A stretch of 64,000 bases of DNA, taken from the NCBI GenBank assembly GCA_958510875.1, contig OY294068.1, positions 75,308,633 through 75,372,632 on the forward strand, given 5' to 3'. Shown here in pieces: positions 22,401 to 34,249 of the stretch. The notes beneath the pieces were generated by a model. It ran no database searches. It saw only the letters and a list, made by a program, of their open reading frames with translations, and had not been told where the DNA came from. The translations under genes and the position numbers were made by a program. How positions within the stretch are numbered: position 1 is the first letter of the stretch; every line of letters begins with the position of its first letter. This stretch comes from Endomychus coccineus. Taxonomy: Eukaryota > Arthropoda > Insecta > Coleoptera > Endomychidae.

Positions 22401-23153
22401 CGAATGCCTTAAATTCAATTAAACGAAACTTTCCAAAGCTTTATAGAGGAACCAATTTTTGCAAGATAATGCAATTTTCATATCTTCGTTTACTGTGAAA
22501 AACGGGATTTATGAAGAGATTTTTCATTTTTGGTGGATACGCAATGATTTTATTTAGACCTTTCACCTTTTAAATTATTACATTACTTGGCACCAAAACC
22601 TTCAATAATTCGCAATTCGCAACAACTTTTGAATTTTGGGAACTAAAATTCCAGTAATATAACTGTTCAGTGAATGAACTGTAATTACTTGATAGAGCTT
22701 CATAACTGGGATGAGTCGTATCGTTTTTGGTAGATATCAAAAAAAATTGATTGAAATATAATATGTAATATGAGTTAACCTTCGATCAACACATTCGGAG
22801 TGAATCTGTAGCAAATTCAAAGAGATATCTCAATCTTAACAGATGATTCAGCCCCATTTGTCTACCATCGTCTATCAAGATATATTGCATAATAATCGCT
22901 CATGGGATGAACAATCTGTATATGGCTAATGACATTGTTTATTAATAATACCCAGGCTACTGTCTAGAATTCTGATGAGAGAAAAGGTGCCATTAGATAA
23001 ATTGTTGACGAAACATACATAATTACTGAATAAATAATTAATTACACTTATGGAATTAAATTACAAACGGCTAACATATGATGCAATTAAAACAAAAATT
23101 GCATTTACGTAACGACATTGGGATAATACAGATAAAGTGATAACGAAGGTACA

Positions 23154-24086
23154 ATGGGAAGAAAAAGGGAAATTGATATAGATACAGAGTTTTTCAAGAG
23201 TTTAAAACCGACAATGGTCATCAGCCAAATATTCTTGTTGGCTCCTATTAAATTTTCTGAAAAGGGTGTGTCCACATCTAAGGCAATGATGTGTTTGAAT
23301 ATATTAGTGACTATAATATATGGGCCATTTGTTGTTTATGAGCTTGTCAGTCATGAAGAGATAAACTTGCAGTTAACAATAGTTAGAACTTTCCAAGTTT
23401 TCATTTCCATTTTGTTTGTCTTGACATTGTGGATTCTCAATCATCCAAAAATGAGACAACTCGAAAAGTTATTACGAAGAATATTGGAATTGGATCAGTT
23501 GATTCATGAAGTTGGAACAGTTATCAATTACAAACAGCACAAAAGGGATGCTACTTTCACTATAATCCTACATCTTTCAATGATAGCTGCATCAATGGTT
23601 GGCCATATGGTAACAACAACAGCATCTATCGTGCGCAATTTTGCTGTTTTATATATGTTATGCTTCTATATGCCAATTTTGATTTGTGTAATCATTTCGC
23701 AACAAGCTTGTGAGTTTGTGATGATCGTATATGAGCGGTTCTATATTTTGAACAATCTTTTGAAGAAGATTGTCAAAACCAGCAGATGCTCGATCAGCTC
23801 TATTGATAACAGAAAATACAAAAGCCTTCTACGGTTCCTATGCAGAATTTGTACGATGCACCATCTACTCACGAAGATAATGCACAATATCAACAAAACT
23901 TTTGGATTATCTCTATTGACCATGTTCACAATGGGGTTCATGAATGCAGTGTTACGTTCATATCGCATATGTTTAGCGCTCCAACACAACCAATGGGATA
24001 CGGCAGCTAATCATGTTCTGGGTTGTCTTCCGTTTATCGGTAGTATGTTGAAAGTTTGCTACTGTTGCGGAAAAACCAAGGCTCAA
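23154..24086 (+). CDS. Gustatory receptor, alternative first exon (Gr isoform C)
   Basis: Encodes 311 residues from the ATG at 23154 to TKAQ before a GTGAGT donor in phase 0. It is the tandem duplicate of 8939-9871, with about 45 differences in 311 residues by my count. They are concentrated in residues 1-40, 64-83 (end of TM1 and the first extracellular loop) and 151-183 (TM3 to TM4). Residues 84-121, 184-213 and 224-262 are unchanged. The six-membrane-segment layout is as in the duplicate. It presumably splices to the shared exons at 34250 and 39706, and no closer C-terminal exon was found. No stop or frameshift. Confidence 0.85.
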
Positions 24087-24930
24087 GTGAGTTGAAACAC
24101 ATGAACTGTTGTCATAACTCGTAACTTTAGAAGCTGGTGAACGGTTGAAGCGGCCCACGTCAATTCTCGCAAAAGCAACTCGAAGTTATTTGGATAACAG
24201 TCGTTGAAAGACAACCGCAAGACCTGTTTCTCCTGTGCGAAGTTTTAGAACAAATTGATTTAAATTAGAGCAAAAGTGCATCAAGTTCAAATATCACCTT
24301 CATATCTCGGATGCCCCCAATTTTGGGTACCAGGAAATCTGACCACGATCTTGATGACTTCACAAGATCATATGATCTGCTGCCAGTTCTGTAACGCCGC
24401 TTCAAAAATTGACCAGCTGCTATTAAGTACACGCCAAGTGAGCGTTTCTGGTGGCGCCACCACCTGGCAGGGAATGTCCTAACTGAGAGTCAAAATGTTG
24501 GTCGGATCTGTGAAACGCATATAAATTGTGTGCGGTAAAACTAGTAACTCGAAAAGAACAGTTTCTTTGATGAAATTCTCATCATCCTGGGGTTTTTCAC
24601 TCACATCACTAACGTGAAAACTCATCAAGAGTTTTCGGCCCTTAGTAATAATTTTTTGCCGAAAACCGCCGAGCGGTGACGCGGCCGTTCCGAAAACTTG
24701 ATGCTTACTTAACGAATTAGTATATCAGTTTAACGGATCGAGTTGATTAACGAATTGGATAAAAGTTACAAAACATGCAACGGTTGTTCTGCTATTTTTA
24801 TATTTCGAAATCATGAATCTCATCCACCTACCGGTCATTATATTCAGCCTCACATACTATAAACATGGTGAATTTCCTGGTCTAGTTATGAATTGAAATA
24901 AATTCTCGAGAAGGATCTACATGAAGTATT

Positions 24931-25293
24931 TGGTCAAAACTTATTTTATTTCTCAACATAATCTTCTTGTAGCCCGATTCACTACGTCCAACGTTTTTCA
25001 AATTTTTCGATCCCTTCCAAATAATACGATTCCGGCAATCCTTTAAAATAGGCGTTTGTTTCAGAGTTTCAAGAAATAATATTTAATCAAGACACGGAAC
25101 TCACTTTTTGCCATGTTTACAAGAATCTTCAAAGGTGCTTTCTTTCGATGGATGTCAAAACAGAACTGAATGACATATCAGTCTGAAAATTTTAATGCGT
25201 TCTAGTTAAAGATGGTACATCACAAATGTAACATGGGATTTTCGATTGTGGCGCCATCTGTTTTAGTTTTAGGGACTTTTCACCTTGCCCTCG
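24931..25293 (-). mobile_element. Internally deleted mariner
   Basis: The right end is a mariner terminal repeat (complement CGAGGGCAAGGTGAAAAGTC) followed by TATA. The interior keeps the C-terminal coding end found at 10740-10890 ('ccaacgtttttcaaatttttcgatccctt') and a 5' part ending 'attgtggcgccatctg'. The rest of the transposase is deleted. It is at the same position as the mariner in copy A. Confidence 0.75.
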
Positions 25294-25299
25294 TATATA

Positions 25300-27088
25300 C
25301 AAGATCTCATTAACCACTCTAACTATACGTACGTTTCTCTACAAGGCTTATAAAGAAATAAAACGAATTAGTCCTAATTCTAAAATTTCGGCTTTTATTA
25401 CCAGGTAAATTCATTCAAAACTCTACATGTTAGTAACAATTTTGAAATGATCTACTGTCTACCTCTAGGTACTCAAATATCTTTTAACAGGCGCAATTCC
25501 TGGAAAACTTGAAATAAAACGCTTTCGCCCACAGTGCGACAATCGCTACATGAAAACATTTTGCAAATGTTTATTTGGTAATATTTAAAATAAACTGTGA
25601 TCAATCGATCACTGACTTCCCCCAGTTTTTTAGCAAAATAGCTTTCGGACACTTCTGCGGTCAAATGTATGAATGTAGAACAGAAAAAATATTGGAACAG
25701 ATTTAGAAATAATGTAAGACGTTAAATTATTATACTCTATGTTACATTGAAATTTCATTTAAATGGTTAACGTAATGTATTTTTTGCATTCTCGGGACTA
25801 AAAGTCTCACTTTAGTGTTCATTTTCAGGGACTGAAGTATCACGTTTGATGTTCACTCATTATTTCACTGTTATCGTTTCAGTATTATTTCAAACGTTTT
25901 GGGATTCTCCATTGAAAGATTAATCACGTAAGAAAATTATGTTTTATTTCAATTCACTGCGCTTGAACATTTATATGAAAAGAAATACTAAAACTAATGC
26001 CACTGACTTAAAATAAATATGACGGTTCAGAATCCTTGTTAACTGGCTGACAGCGAACAATTCTATTCAGCTCAGATTACTCATTTCGATTCCGATTCTT
26101 CGAGTGATTGTTGCCCAAGCAACTCCGGATTAAATTTCACACTTTAGTCCCTTCATATACAGGGTGTTTCAGAAAGACCAACGGTAAATGCATTGGACGG
26201 TAGATTTTTCAAAAATAATGAGATTTTTTCATATAAACTATGGTCCCATCTTTTTCCGTTTTTGGATATACAGGACGTTAAATTTTATTTATTATGAATA
26301 GTGTAGTAATAGCTGCCTGTAGGAACAGTTTTGTTCTGAAATACGAAATTCTTTTAAAACATGCTTTGTTGTGTCATTCTGAAATACTCATAAAACTTTA
26401 TTGCTTAACTTAAAACATCTTGAAGTAGCATTTGACACTCTCCTTTATCGTCCTTTGCAGCCAACAATCCGTTAACATATTCCATTTTTCCGCTGCTCAT
26501 TAATAAATACTTTAGTATCCGATTTTCAAGGAAATAGGCATCGTTTATGGATTCCATTTTCGCTCGTAGATAGAAGCAAACTCATATTCAAAACATGCTT
26601 GTACTGAAACCTTTATTAACTTTCGTCAGAACACACACCACTGTCTCCATACAAGGCAACCACTTCAACTAAGGTATGGCTGTATGATTCTCTGAGTTTC
26701 TTCACTGCACATCGAACCGGACCAACATTGCTGAAGAAGTTTCTGCTCGTCAATATTGCAATTTTTTCAAAAGCTTGTGGGATTGTGTTACATATTTAGC
26801 TATTGCTTCTGCTAATATTGGCATTACAAAACTCACCTGATTAAGTGAATATCAACAGCCTCATCTAGTACGGCATGAGATATTCCTTTATGAATCCTAA
26901 CATCGAAATCTTCTACAAAATTTCCATTTTTAATATCTTCTGCAATGTCACAATTCTTAGAAGAAATTGAGAATCAAGTCATGTTTCTCCTGATACGATT
27001 GTTTTGAAAATGCGACGAGATTTCTTTTCTTTATCTTTGGTGGGCCTATGGCTTATGTCCCCTTGTAGTCCAAGAGCCAGTATATGGA
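25300..27088. other. Unassigned stretch with one transposon-like end
   Basis: No gene recognised. At 26158 'tacagggtgtttcagaaagacc' looks like the end of an insect transposon of the ACAGGGTG-starting kind. 26290-26830 has broken frames on the minus strand that I could not place. 25800-26160 shows nothing clear. Confidence 0.35.
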
Positions 27089-27304
27089 TCAAAATCTAAC
27101 TATCTTGCATATAGCACAATTCATTGCGAGCTCTTTGACGAGTATTTGGCAAAGTTTTTCTTGGTTCGGCAGGGCGTTTTCCAAATATATCGTCATTTGC
27201 ATGATCAAAAATTGAATGGTGTGTGACCTTTCTAGCGTTATCAAATTATAATCTGGTATCATAAAATGTAAAAGAATGTTCTTACGCCAGAAATGTTCAA
27301 ACAA
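27089..27304 (-). pseudogene. Transposase-like fragment, left arm
   Basis: 71 codons starting MFEHFWRKNILLHFMIPDYN and ending ILVKELAMNCAICKIVRF. It is clearly related to the fragment at 31534-31737 (FKHFWHMNILIHIMMPNHN, LILVRELAMTCAIRQIV). The layout recalls the C-terminal part of a piggyBac-type transposase, but I am not sure of that. It is best described as an unidentified transposon fragment. Confidence 0.4.
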
Positions 27305-28640
27305 GCATAATTGTTTTTTTCATGGAAAGTACAAAAGTGAAGAATGCTATGGTAACCACTTTAACATAATGAAACGGACGCATACCAACACTAAGATGGC
27401 ATTACATGGAGCCCAAGTTATGCAGGGTATATTTTTGGTTCTGGAAGGTCCTCATTCACAGAAAGTCAAAGAGCAGGCTCTTTGCAATATATATAATTTA
27501 TTAGTTTCTTCTTTACTTTGGCAAAGTCCAGGTACACTTAACAGAAACAAAAAATATTCTACACTCCAAAGTTTTCAAGTGACTATTAAGTCGATCTTAC
27601 TGATTGTTGATAAAAGAATATTGTGAAAAGTCATAATCATAGGCTGAATGAATTATCAAGTTGAGTGAACAAAAATTTCAACAAAACTCCCTCTATTTCT
27701 AAATCGTCAGAGTGGAATTATTTTGATGTGATTGCTTAGTGGTGTGTAGATCTTGTTAAGTACAGTTGCAAATTTCGTCATTCAAATGTGTCTTATTTAC
27801 TCGGTAAGGTTGTTAAAGTAGAAACAGATTTTCGGGAAAATTGTACAATTTAGCTGCTTTTACTGTTAGTGTCGTGTGAAGATAATTTTTTTCAATAGCG
27901 GTGAATGCATGCGGATTGCTTTTTATTCGGAGTATACATGACATGATGTAACATTCATAATTGGGAATAATAACGACGATTCTTTGTCTGGGGATTTTGA
28001 AATAGAATACCGAAAGAGAAATTAAAAAAACAAACGCCAGTAAGGTAGCGCTTTAGGTTTATGTAATTGCCTAAAACGTAACCAACATTTTCAAGAAAAT
28101 TTGAAGTTTTGACATTTAAAAAAAAAAATAATAATATTTTATAAGGGGAAAATGCATATTAGGGCTCAAAACTGCACCTGAATAGTTGCGATGTGTAGAA
28201 AACGACAGAAAGCTAGACCCACCTCACCCGCTTCAACCCTCATCAAAAATATGGATTATTTCGTCAAAATGTGGGGTAAGAATGTGTAAAAATTGGGCTT
28301 TTACTATAATAAAAAGTTATTTTCTAATATTAAAAGACAAATTAGGCCCAAACATCATTTTAATTAAATCCATATAACATTAAAACCATCCTACGACCTT
28401 CCATCCCATGCCAACTGGTTGCACTATGGTATATCGCAAAAAACAGTCTAAACTGCGGAAAACTGCTAACTACTTACTATAAAGTCACAACGCTCTTTAA
28501 AGCAGTATCTGTGTACTTAATGTTCTGTAATAAGAATGGAACGCTGATTAAAATTTGCTTTCTTAAGGAATGTTCACATCTTAATAGCAAATATAATCCA
28601 GCTGAGAGAAGATGTCAGCAAAAAAAAGAAGTAATAACCT
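27305..28640. other. Unassigned stretch inside the palindrome
   Basis: No gene supported. An open frame at 27276-27626 has no recognisable domain, and its first part overlaps the transposon fragment on the other strand. Short segments around 28090-28400 recur inverted near 31.2-31.4 kb. Confidence 0.3.
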
Positions 28641-28676
28641 ATAAAAGAGTTATAACTGTGAATACACTACAACACT

Positions 28677-28915
28677 ATAAATAAAGAATAATCACCGTTA
28701 TCCACTAAAAATACTGTTAAAGTACCGAGAACCTTTCGGCTGCCAAGTAGCCATCATCAGAATAAACTAAATTATAAATAAAAATATGCCTGTTTAAATA
28801 CTATTTTAGGATAATAATTGAAACAAGGGGAGATGAATCGGAAATTAATGATTGCTTTTTCGTTTATACATTTCCATCCCTTCTAAATTACCTAGATATT
28901 TGTCAGTACTGTGTT
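28677..28915 (-). repeat. PLE terminal repeat (family 2), left inverted arm
   Basis: Inverted match to 30546-30775, including 'ggtaatttagaagggatgga', the hammerhead core and 'agtggataa(g/c)ggt(a/g)atta'. Similar fragments at 44073-44190 and 50820-50990 make this a second PLE family distinct from the tail at 62.4-62.9 kb. Confidence 0.65.
28715..28766 (-). ncRNA. Hammerhead ribozyme, PLE family 2
   Basis: On the minus strand: CTGATGA, stem II GGCTAC/GCAGCC around TTG, GAAAGG, then CGGTACTTTA. Core boxes are complete; stem II has one mismatch. Stem I is weak here. Confidence 0.55.
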
Positions 28916-28968
28916 TTGAAAGTGATAAACTTTTTTGAAAAATGGTGCGACCTGTATTCAAAATACCG

Positions 28969-29882
28969 GGATATCAAAAATTATCTAGGTCAAGGGTGGT
29001 TGTGGAATCTAAAACGTGTGTCTTACTTTACGTTTGAAATAATTATGTCACTGTCACACTGACATCATCAATAACCTACAAATTTCATACCTATTTATTT
29101 CAGTTGTAAAACAATAATGGACTACAAATTTTGAAATAACGGTTTTAGTAACAAGAAAAACTAAATTACAGTAATTGTTGGAAATGTCCCCCGTTTTGTT
29201 CGAGGCACAAGTTGACGCGCATCCTCATGCTGTGAAAACCGTTTTGCAGCATTTCTGTTGTTATGGTTGCACATTGCTGAACCATTCTTTGTTGAAGTTC
29301 TTGCAAATTATTTACCGGAGTTGACGAACGTCATTGACAACTTCTTCTGTACGAACTCTTGGTCTACGAGCACCTTTTTTATGAGTCACACAACCAGTTT
29401 CGCGAAACACTTCAACACAATTTGTAAGACACGCATAAAAATTGTCCGGTAATATTGCCACGTTTGGGAAGTGCTCTCAAAAATTGTCCAAACACAAACG
29501 TTGACTGTATTGCCAATTTCCATTAACTAGCGCACCCGTTCGAAAATAGGCTTCAATCATGAAAATTTTGTGCTGTGTAGTAAGAGGCATGATTCAAAAA
29601 CTGGATTAGAAAATTTCAGAACAATGACTTAACAGATTCTGACACAACAAAACATATTCAAAAATTTAAAGTAAGACACGTTTTACATTCCACAACCACC
29701 CTTGACCAAGATAATTTTTAATTTGTAGTTCATTATTGTTTTTTACAACTGAAATAAATAGGTATGAGATTTGTAGGTTATTGATGATGTCAGTGTGACA
29801 GTGACATAATTATTTCAAACGTAAAGTAAGACACACGTTTTAGATTCCACAACCACCCTTGACCAAGATAATTTTTGATATT
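28969..29882 (-). mobile_element. DNA transposon with ~165-bp inverted ends, mariner-related remnant inside
   Basis: The left arm 28971-29135 and right arm 29718-29880 are inverted copies ('tatcaaaaattatctaggtc' against its complement with one change; 'gtgacagtgacataattatt' on the right). The interior 29160-29640 reads on the minus strand like the DUF4817 mariner-related family (a region ending with the complement of 'ccaacaattactg'), with no intact frame. It is inserted between PLE fragments. Confidence 0.6.
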
Positions 29883-29935
29883 CCGACATGTTAGGCTAAC
29901 GCTGATTTTTCCCAATTATTTATATGCGGAAAATG

Positions 29936-30121
29936 TTATTTATGTCGTGTTAAAATGTTCCTTCTAGTTTGACCCAGATAGCATTTTGAACACGACTCGA
30001 ATTTGTAAATCCCAGATTTATCAGAGTAGGAAACTTTGTCAAGGGTGTTGTCTAAACGGTTCTTTGGGTTGTTCTTACATCTATAAACTGCTTGTATTGC
30101 AAATTTAGAAAAGTTTGGCAT
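29936..30121 (-). pseudogene. PLE GIY-YIG endonuclease fragment
   Basis: 61 codons. SGIYKFESCSKCYLGQTRR carries the GIY (here GIYKF), the CxxC typical of PLE endonucleases, and YLGQT in place of YIG. It is the start of the GIY-YIG domain that follows the RT in Penelope-like elements. It stops at RHK, so the rest of the domain is lost. It points away from the PLE linker fragment at 30205, so at least two PLE pieces meet at about 30.15 kb. Confidence 0.7.
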
Positions 30122-30204
30122 TTATTAATTACTGAAGAATAGCCAATTCACTATCGAAATAGAAACAAATAAGCAGGTTCCTTCACTTGATTACATTATA
30201 AAAG

Positions 30205-30462
30205 ATGGTAATCACTTCGATTTCAACATATACACAAAAACCCACTCAAACGAATAGGTATACTCCGGCGGATTCAGCTACATTTAATTTGAAAATAGCT
30301 CCATTTAACAGTCTTGTTCATAGATTATTGAACGTCCCTTTGAGCCAGCAAAATTATAACAACGAAGTTGAGAAACAAATAGTGTTCGACAATGGCTACG
30401 ACAAATCTTTGATCAATAATTTTATTTCTAAACAAAAACGGAAATTGGAACGCAACAACTAA
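30205..30462 (+). pseudogene. PLE linker between RT and endonuclease
   Basis: 85 codons. YTPADSATFNLKIAPFNSLV and HRLLNVPLSQQNYNNEVEK, then a DNGYD block, match the conserved region between RT and endonuclease in Penelope-like elements. The family 2 terminal repeat with a hammerhead follows at 30546-30775. RT and endonuclease are absent on this strand. Confidence 0.7.
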
Positions 30463-30545
30463 CCAAATGAGAGCCAATACCTTCAAATAGTTCAATAAAA
30501 TACAAAAGTTTCACTTATAATCCTTCAATAATTAACTTTTAAATA

Positions 30546-30775
30546 CAGTACGGACAAATATCTAGGTAATTTAGAAGGGATGGAAATGGAAACGAAACAG
30601 CAATTTATCAAATTCCGATTTATCTCGTTTCCATTATTATCCCCAAATAGTATTTAAACAGGCATATTTTGATTTATAATTTAATTTACTCTGATGATGG
30701 CTACTTGGTGGCGAAAGGTCCTGAGGACTTTACCGGTATTTTTAGTGGATAAGGGTAATTATTCCTTATTTATAG
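30546..30775 (+). repeat. PLE terminal repeat (family 2), right arm
   Basis: Direct-orientation partner of 28677-28915. It contains the hammerhead at 30686-30737. Confidence 0.65.
30686..30737 (+). ncRNA. Hammerhead ribozyme, PLE family 2
   Basis: CTGATGA at 30691, a stem II like GGCTAC..GGTGGC (one mismatch), then CGAAAGG and a later ACTTTA. The core boxes are present. Confidence 0.55.
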
Positions 30776-31060
30776 TGAAAAGGTAAAGTGTTTATATTAA
30801 TATAATGTATAGAATTTTGAATATAGGCTATTAATTTTATATTAACATATTTCTTATTAATAAACGAGAATAGCTCCCGGTTCCGGATTGTGGAACAACC
30901 CAGGCTCGTTTTAAATAGGTATATTTAAAAAAAACATGTAATACGTACGAAAAATCCTTTCGCAAGGGATATAGAGGGGTAGACAGTTATAGAACAAACT
31001 CAAAGTTTATGTATTTATATTAATAATAAAGATTCTTGACATAGTTTGAATTATATATAA

Positions 31061-31170
31061 AAATTCTCGGGAAATAGGTCACATTAACACTTTGTTTTAA
31101 ATATTCGTCTTAATTTAATAATAAATATATTTAAAACAAAGTGTTAATGTGACCTATTTCCCGAGAATTT
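31061..31170. repeat. Perfect 44-bp inverted repeat of PLE termini
   Basis: Left arm 31061-31104 and right arm 31127-31170 are exact complements with a 22-nt spacer. Each arm is the terminal PLE sequence ('gtgacctatttcccgagaat'), so two PLE ends meet tail to tail. Confidence 0.9.
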
Positions 31171-31533
31171 ATATTTATATTGTTAAAAAACTATTTTCCG
31201 TTTCAAATAATCACGATGTTTTACGCTTCATTGTTACATTATATAAGGGGTGGGAAGGTGGTAAGATGGTTTTAAATTTACATGAACTTTTTTCAATAGA
31301 TGTGTGAAAAGCTCAATTTTATATGAATTTTTCACCTTTGAATATTTTTTTTGAATTTAAAATTCAATATTTTCTTGAAAATATTGCTGATAATTACATA
31401 AAACTGATCCGCTTCATTTCTGTTTGCTTTTTATTAAATTTGGGATGCATATACTAACAAATTTTATTATTTTAAAGTGGTTACCAACACCGCATAATTT
31501 ACTCATGTACTTTCCATAAAAAAACCATTAAGC

Positions 31534-31737
31534 TTGTTTAAACATTTCTGGCATATGAACATTCTGATACATATTATGATGCCAAATCATAATTTTATAT
31601 TACCACCCCATTACATTTTTACTTATGCAAACGACGATATATCTGGAGAACGTCCGGTCAAACTAAGAAAATTTTTTTTAATACTCGTCAGAGAGCTCGC
31701 AATGACTTGTGCTATACGCCAGATAGTTGCTAAATGA
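31534..31737 (+). pseudogene. Transposase-like fragment, right arm
   Basis: 67 codons related to 27089-27304 on the other strand (see there). It holds GERPVKLRKFFLILVREL. A broken minus-strand continuation with acidic residues lies at 31840-32040. Unidentified transposon remnant. Confidence 0.4.
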
Positions 31738-32421
31738 TTGATTCATACACTGGCTCTTGGACTAATGAGCGTCCTCACAATTCTACTGAAAGTGGCATTT
31801 TAATTGTTCACAAAGCGATATCATTTACTCCAACCATTTGATGAGATTCGTCGTTGGCGTCATTCAAATCTACATGACTGATGTTAGAAGGTTCATGTGC
31901 TTTGTTTGTAGCTCCTCTATTATTTCCGATAGCCCCAGAGATGAGGTATTTCAGTTATCCAATACTTTTGCACCTTGGAGAACCAGAACAGATAGCTGGC
32001 TTTCGTTTTCAAATAAGTCTTCGTCAATGCTCCCAATAATAAATTGAATGTGATTTTTATATTTAACATATACCTCCACTATTAAAACATAAGTATCATT
32101 GTCCCTTAGCGTTTTCAGATTTTTTCAAATTAAGTCTTTGTTCATACAACATAACCGTTACGCTAAATATTGTTAACTATTGAACGGTCAATTACTTATT
32201 ATAAGTGAGTAAGAAAAGAACCCCAATTCGGGAAGATGTTATCTATCCACAGTAAATTGAAAGCGGGTCCATGAATAATTTATCAAATTCAATAAAAGTA
32301 ATTAGATGGTTACGAATGTTGTTCAAAGATGTTATTTTACAAATTGAAGTTCGGCAAACAAAACGAATTTGTCCACATACATCATTTCGCTGATATAGCT
32401 TTGATAATTTTGATCTGATAA

Positions 32422-33375
32422 ATGAAGAAAAACAGAGAAGAACGAGTCGAAGGAAATTTTTTTAAAACTTTAATCCCCACGATGGTGTTGAGTCAAGCAA
32501 GTTTGTTGGCTCCATTTCAATTTTCGGAAAAAGGCATTGCAACATCTAGAATAATGGCATTAATCAACATCATCGTAGGAATTATTTACACCCCTCTAGT
32601 TATATATCAAATTATTCTCCAAAAACAAGAAGACCGTTGGCAGTTAGTTCGAATCGGACGGGAACTCCTATCCTTATTGTTCGTTTTAACCGTCTGGACA
32701 TTGAATTATCAAAAAACCGAACGTCTCAAGAAACTACTACGTGATGTTTTGATGTGGGATCAACAAATTCATACGTTAGGTGTAGTTATTAACTACAAGA
32801 GGCATGAAAACCGGGCATACGTTACAACAACGATACAAATAATAATCATAGTTCCATCGGTTATTGCTTATATGCTTACTCTCAACATAGAAAATATAGG
32901 GAGTAAGATCTTCATGGACCTCCTTTGTTGCTTCATACCAATTCTAGTTTATTCATCAATTTCACAACAGGTCTGCGAATTTGTAATCATCATAAAAAAC
33001 AGACTGATCACTTTAAATAATCTTCTGAAGGTAATCGTTAAAGCTAATAAGGAATCGGTCCCTTCTGTTTCTAGTATTACCAAATTAAAAATTCTACATA
33101 AATGCGACAATCCCCTGTGGTTGCTTACCAGAATTTGTTCTCTCCATCATCTTCTGACAAAAATTACAAAGTCCGTCAATAAAACTTTTGGATTGTCTCT
33201 GTTGGCGATGTTCGCAATGGGCTTCCTCATTACAATAACCGGATTATACAATATTTGTGTTGTTTTTAAAACGAATTTCGACTTGTATCAAATCATCAAT
33301 TATTCTTCAGGATGCTTGACGTTCATATTATGCATTCTAAGAGTATGTTACGTTTGTGAGACCACTGTTGACGAG
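32422..33375 (+). CDS. Gustatory receptor, first exon proximal to shared exons (Gr isoform D)
   Basis: 318 codons from the ATG at 32422 to TTVDE before GTGAGT, phase 0. It is clearly related to the exons at 8939 and 23154 (PTMVLSQASLLAPFQFSEKG against PTMIISQICLLAPIKFSEKG) but much more diverged than those are from each other. Six membrane segments, ICSLHHLLTKI and NKTFGLSLL precede TM5. It joins in frame to 34250-34402 after an 874-bp intron, and then to 39706-39768 for TM7. The whole receptor would be 389 residues, normal for insect gustatory receptors. It is the only complete Gr with nearby C-terminal exons. Confidence 0.88.
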
Positions 33376-34249
33376 GTGAGTTTAATTATTTATTGTGAGC
33401 TGGTAGTTCTTATTCAAATATCTCAAAAAAAAATTGTGTGATGGGTAATTGTAATTTCTGATAAAGAAACATCGCATACGTCTCCTGCTTCGCAAAGAGC
33501 AAATATGTTACTCGTTCACCAAATGCGCAAAAACACGTTCTAAATATCACCCGTCATTTGATAGATATCGCAGGTTAAGATAGGTCTGATAAATTCAACT
33601 GGAAAATAGAATATAATTGAATATTCGAGTTACCTCTGGTAGGAAATTATTTAGTGATAATAGCTTTTTATACAAAACATAACTCCCTTGTGAACTTTTA
33701 TTGGTTATTAAAATAGGACCGAAATGTCTCCAAACTTAAGATCATTAAGCCAGTTCTTCACAAGTGGTCGTGCTTTCCATCAAAATGACAAGTTGTTGTC
33801 TCATGTTTGCAACTAAGTCATACTAGACTCACACATTCCTGTCTAATAACAAGGGAAGCCCAACCAACGTGTGAATTATGTGAAGTACCCCCTCATTTTT
33901 ATTCACTTTCTTTTAAACTGCCCCAATTTTAATAATCAAAGGTAGCAATGCAGATTATGAAATAATTTGTAGGAAAATTATGAGTAGACATAGCAGACAA
34001 CTTATTAGGATTTATAAATTGTATGTTAATATGTCGCTAATAACCATTAGTTGATTTGACTTTCTTTGTAAATAATAAAAAAATAGCTTCTTTCGTCATA
34101 CTTTTTTGAAGTACTTAACATCACCTTACATAAAATATTGTCGATACTGTTGGAATAATTTCTTTTGTTTATTTTTTAGTAGATACCAATATGTTCAAAG
34201 TCAATATCATGGAATATATTATATTTTATCTTTGAAATTTCTATTTCAG
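33376..34249 (+). other. Gr intron 1
   Basis: Bounded by GTGAGT and ttctatttcAG. No gene or clear repeat inside. Confidence 0.75.

Larger units (their letters stand above)
20787..24930 (+). repeat. Segmental duplication, copy B
   Basis: Counterpart of 6466-10705 with the same order: LINE, upstream DNA, Gr exon, downstream DNA, mariner site. The two copies are separated by about 10 kb of transposon-rich DNA, including the BEL element, which is absent from copy B. Confidence 0.85.
27089..31740. repeat. Nested imperfect palindrome, about 4.6 kb
   Basis: Three shells of inverted repeats share a centre near 29.5 kb. The outer shell is 27089-27320 against 31495-31740 (related protein fragments on opposite strands), plus similar short matches near 28.38 and 31.24 kb. 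The middle shell is 28677-28915 against 30546-30775 (PLE terminal repeats). The inner shell is the terminal repeats of the element at 28969-29882. Unequal spacing shows later insertions and deletions. Confidence 0.65.

Noticed and set aside
9872..23153. A hidden TM7 exon for the Gr exon at 8939
   Set aside because: I looked for a TTY-hhhhh-Q-like exon on the plus strand and saw none; a profile search would be needed to be sure.
27276..27626. Protein-coding gene on the plus strand at 27276-27626
   Set aside because: Its start is antisense to the transposase-like fragment and no domain or splice support is visible.
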